Both the position numbers and the translations under genes were made by a program. Source: Thermasporomyces sp036564245 (lineage in GTDB: Bacteria > Actinomycetota > Actinomycetes > Propionibacteriales > Actinopolymorphaceae). Taken from it: a stretch of DNA of 64,000 bases. The notes beneath the pieces are model-generated. The model did no database searches, was not told the DNA's origin, and worked only from the letters and a program-made list of their open reading frames with translations. Of the stretch, positions 63,050 through 64,000 are shown one piece after another. The DNA is taken from the NCBI GenBank assembly GCA_036564245.1, contig DATCKU010000035.1, positions 105,642-169,641 of the forward strand, in the 5' to 3' direction. Each line of letters begins with the position of its first letter. Position 1 is the first letter of the stretch.

Positions 63050-64000
63050 CTACTCGGTGCGCAGGTTCGCAGGCGTGGTCGCTCGGCGCAGCCATGGACG
63101 TACGGCTGTGGTCACCACACCGATCGCAAGCCAGATCAGAAGGACGGTCAGGACCGCTTGGATCAGGATCAGACCGAACGCGGACGAGGGCATGACCCCG
63201 TTTTGGATGCTGTACAAACCAACCAAGGTCACGATTCCGAGCAGCATTCCCATGACCGCGAGCGGGATGGCCGCGAGCAACGCCTCACGACGCAAGGCTG
63301 CGACGAGCGTGTCGATGGTGACGCCGCTGGCGTGCAGGCTCGCGAGCGGTCGCTTGCGATCGAGCAGTGCCTCGACCGCGCATACCGCGATGCTGCTTGC
63401 GGCGGCGACCAGGGCCACCAGGACGGCAAGACCAAGAAGCCCGAACGAGATGATGTAGAACGAATCACCTGTTTCAGATTGGTCGAGGATGAAGTCGGCT
63501 ATGACGACACTCGCACCACCGGACACCAGGCCGATCGCGCCGAGAGCCGCGGCCGCCCGCCCAACCGACCGAGGATCGGTGACCAGACGCCTCGCCGCCA
63601 GCAGGGTGGCCGCTGAACGGGCATGACGCTGCGCGATGTGACCGACTCGGTGCGCTGTCCACGAGCCAAGAGCGAGGACACCGACGATGGCCAGACTGAC
63701 GCATGCCAAGCCAACGGCCTGAGCGGACTCGTCGTTCTCGTTGAACAGCTCGGGCACGCCGAGCACCGGCAGGCCCAGCAGCAGCAGCATGCCCCATGGT
63801 CGCGGTGGTCGACGCCGTTGCCGCCGGGTGACACCGAGCGGAGTCGCGATGACGTGACCGGAAGCCCACCAGCCGGTGACCACACCGGCAAGGCTCACGA
63901 GGGCGACGACACCAACCACCTGCCACCAGGCTGGAGTCACGGTGGTGGGCACGAGCTCGGGCGTCCAGTCCAGTTGCGCCGCAAGGGTCCGCTCGCCACC
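63050..64000 (-). CDS. FtsX-like ABC permease (5' truncated by window)
   Basis: The frame is open to the window edge. About 317 residues are visible, with eight or so hydrophobic segments (VVGVVALVSLAGVVTGWWAS; LLGLPVLGVPEL; AAALGAIGLVSGGASVVIAD; GLLGLAVLVALVAAASSIAV) and the loop CAVEALLDRKRPLASLHASG. The latter (RxxLASLxAxG) and the last three helices fit the C-terminal FtsX/MacB-type permease domain. The partner ATPase must lie outside. Substrate unknown. Confidence 0.72.
   Translation of the reverse strand, partial: GGERTLAAQLDWTPELVPTTVTPAWWQVVGVVALVSLAGVVTGWWASGHVIATPLGVTRRQRRRPPRPWGMLLLLGLPVLGVPELFNENDESAQAVGLACVSLAIVGVLALGSWTAHRVGHIAQRHARSAATLLAARRLVTDPRSVGRAAAALGAIGLVSGGASVVIADFILDQSETGDSFYIISFGLLGLAVLVALVAAASSIAVCAVEALLDRKRPLASLHASGVTIDTLVAALRREALLAAIPLAVMGMLLGIVTLVGLYSIQNGVMPSSAFGLILIQAVLTVLLIWLAIGVVTTAVRPWLRRATTPANLRTE

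Overview
The window is chromosomal DNA from a high-GC Gram-positive actinobacterium (Actinomycetota). The evidence is the strong G/C third-position bias, frequent GTG starts, several promoters placed for leaderless transcripts, a TCGAAC-N4-GTTCGA LexA box, an F420-dependent glucose-6-phosphate dehydrogenase, and a conserved actinobacterial order of gcvT/pepA, lpd-sucB, lipB-lipA-DUF4191-RDD-glnA and glnE-glnA2-nadE. Genus cannot be fixed from the sequence alone.

Layout. 0-3.3 kb: ECF-type importer (double ATPase cut by the window edge, plus S component), then an XRE regulator driving a ClpP-fold protein that lacks the catalytic triad. 3.3-6.1 kb: divergent gcvT and pepA. 6.2-9.7 kb: ArsR-like regulator followed by a ruined pair of ABC exporters. 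9.8-13.9 kb: intact four-gene ABC importer. 14.2-18.5 kb: lpd, sucB (two lipoyl domains) and a TIGR01777 epimerase. 18.5-23.9 kb: three tandem membrane-anchored kinase-like proteins with different losses of kinase residues. 24.3-30.6 kb: lipB, an NTPase, lipA, DUF4191, RDD, glnA and a 2'-5' RNA ligase-like gene. 30.7-34.4 kb: accessory stretch with a membrane protein, a small kinase and three broken genes. 34.5-35.9 kb: DAHP synthase behind an aromatic leader peptide and terminator. 36.1-45.4 kb: glnE, a PH-like protein, an LLM oxidoreductase/XRE pair, glnA2 and nadE. 45.4-56.8 kb: EamA transporter, P450, fgd, histone H1-like protein, map, a probable SOS-controlled small gene, merR-SDR, MFS, PH protein, hisG and hisE. 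56.9-64 kb: two-component system, a small protein, SDR-QueA-like pair, a decayed secreted protein and a truncated FtsX-type permease.

How genes connect. lpd, sucB, lipB and lipA supply and use lipoyl groups (GcvT serves the lipoyl-dependent glycine cleavage system). glnA carries the Tyr site for GlnE, while GlnA2 has Trp there. nadE uses glutamine or ammonia.

Most notable observations: the aromatic leader/attenuator before the DAHP synthase gene; a dispersed, oriented intergenic hairpin element downstream of several genes; a LexA box that exactly fills a promoter spacer; a catalytically dead ClpP paralogue; the graded kinase/pseudokinase trio; and concentration of frameshifts in accessory genes while long housekeeping genes are intact.
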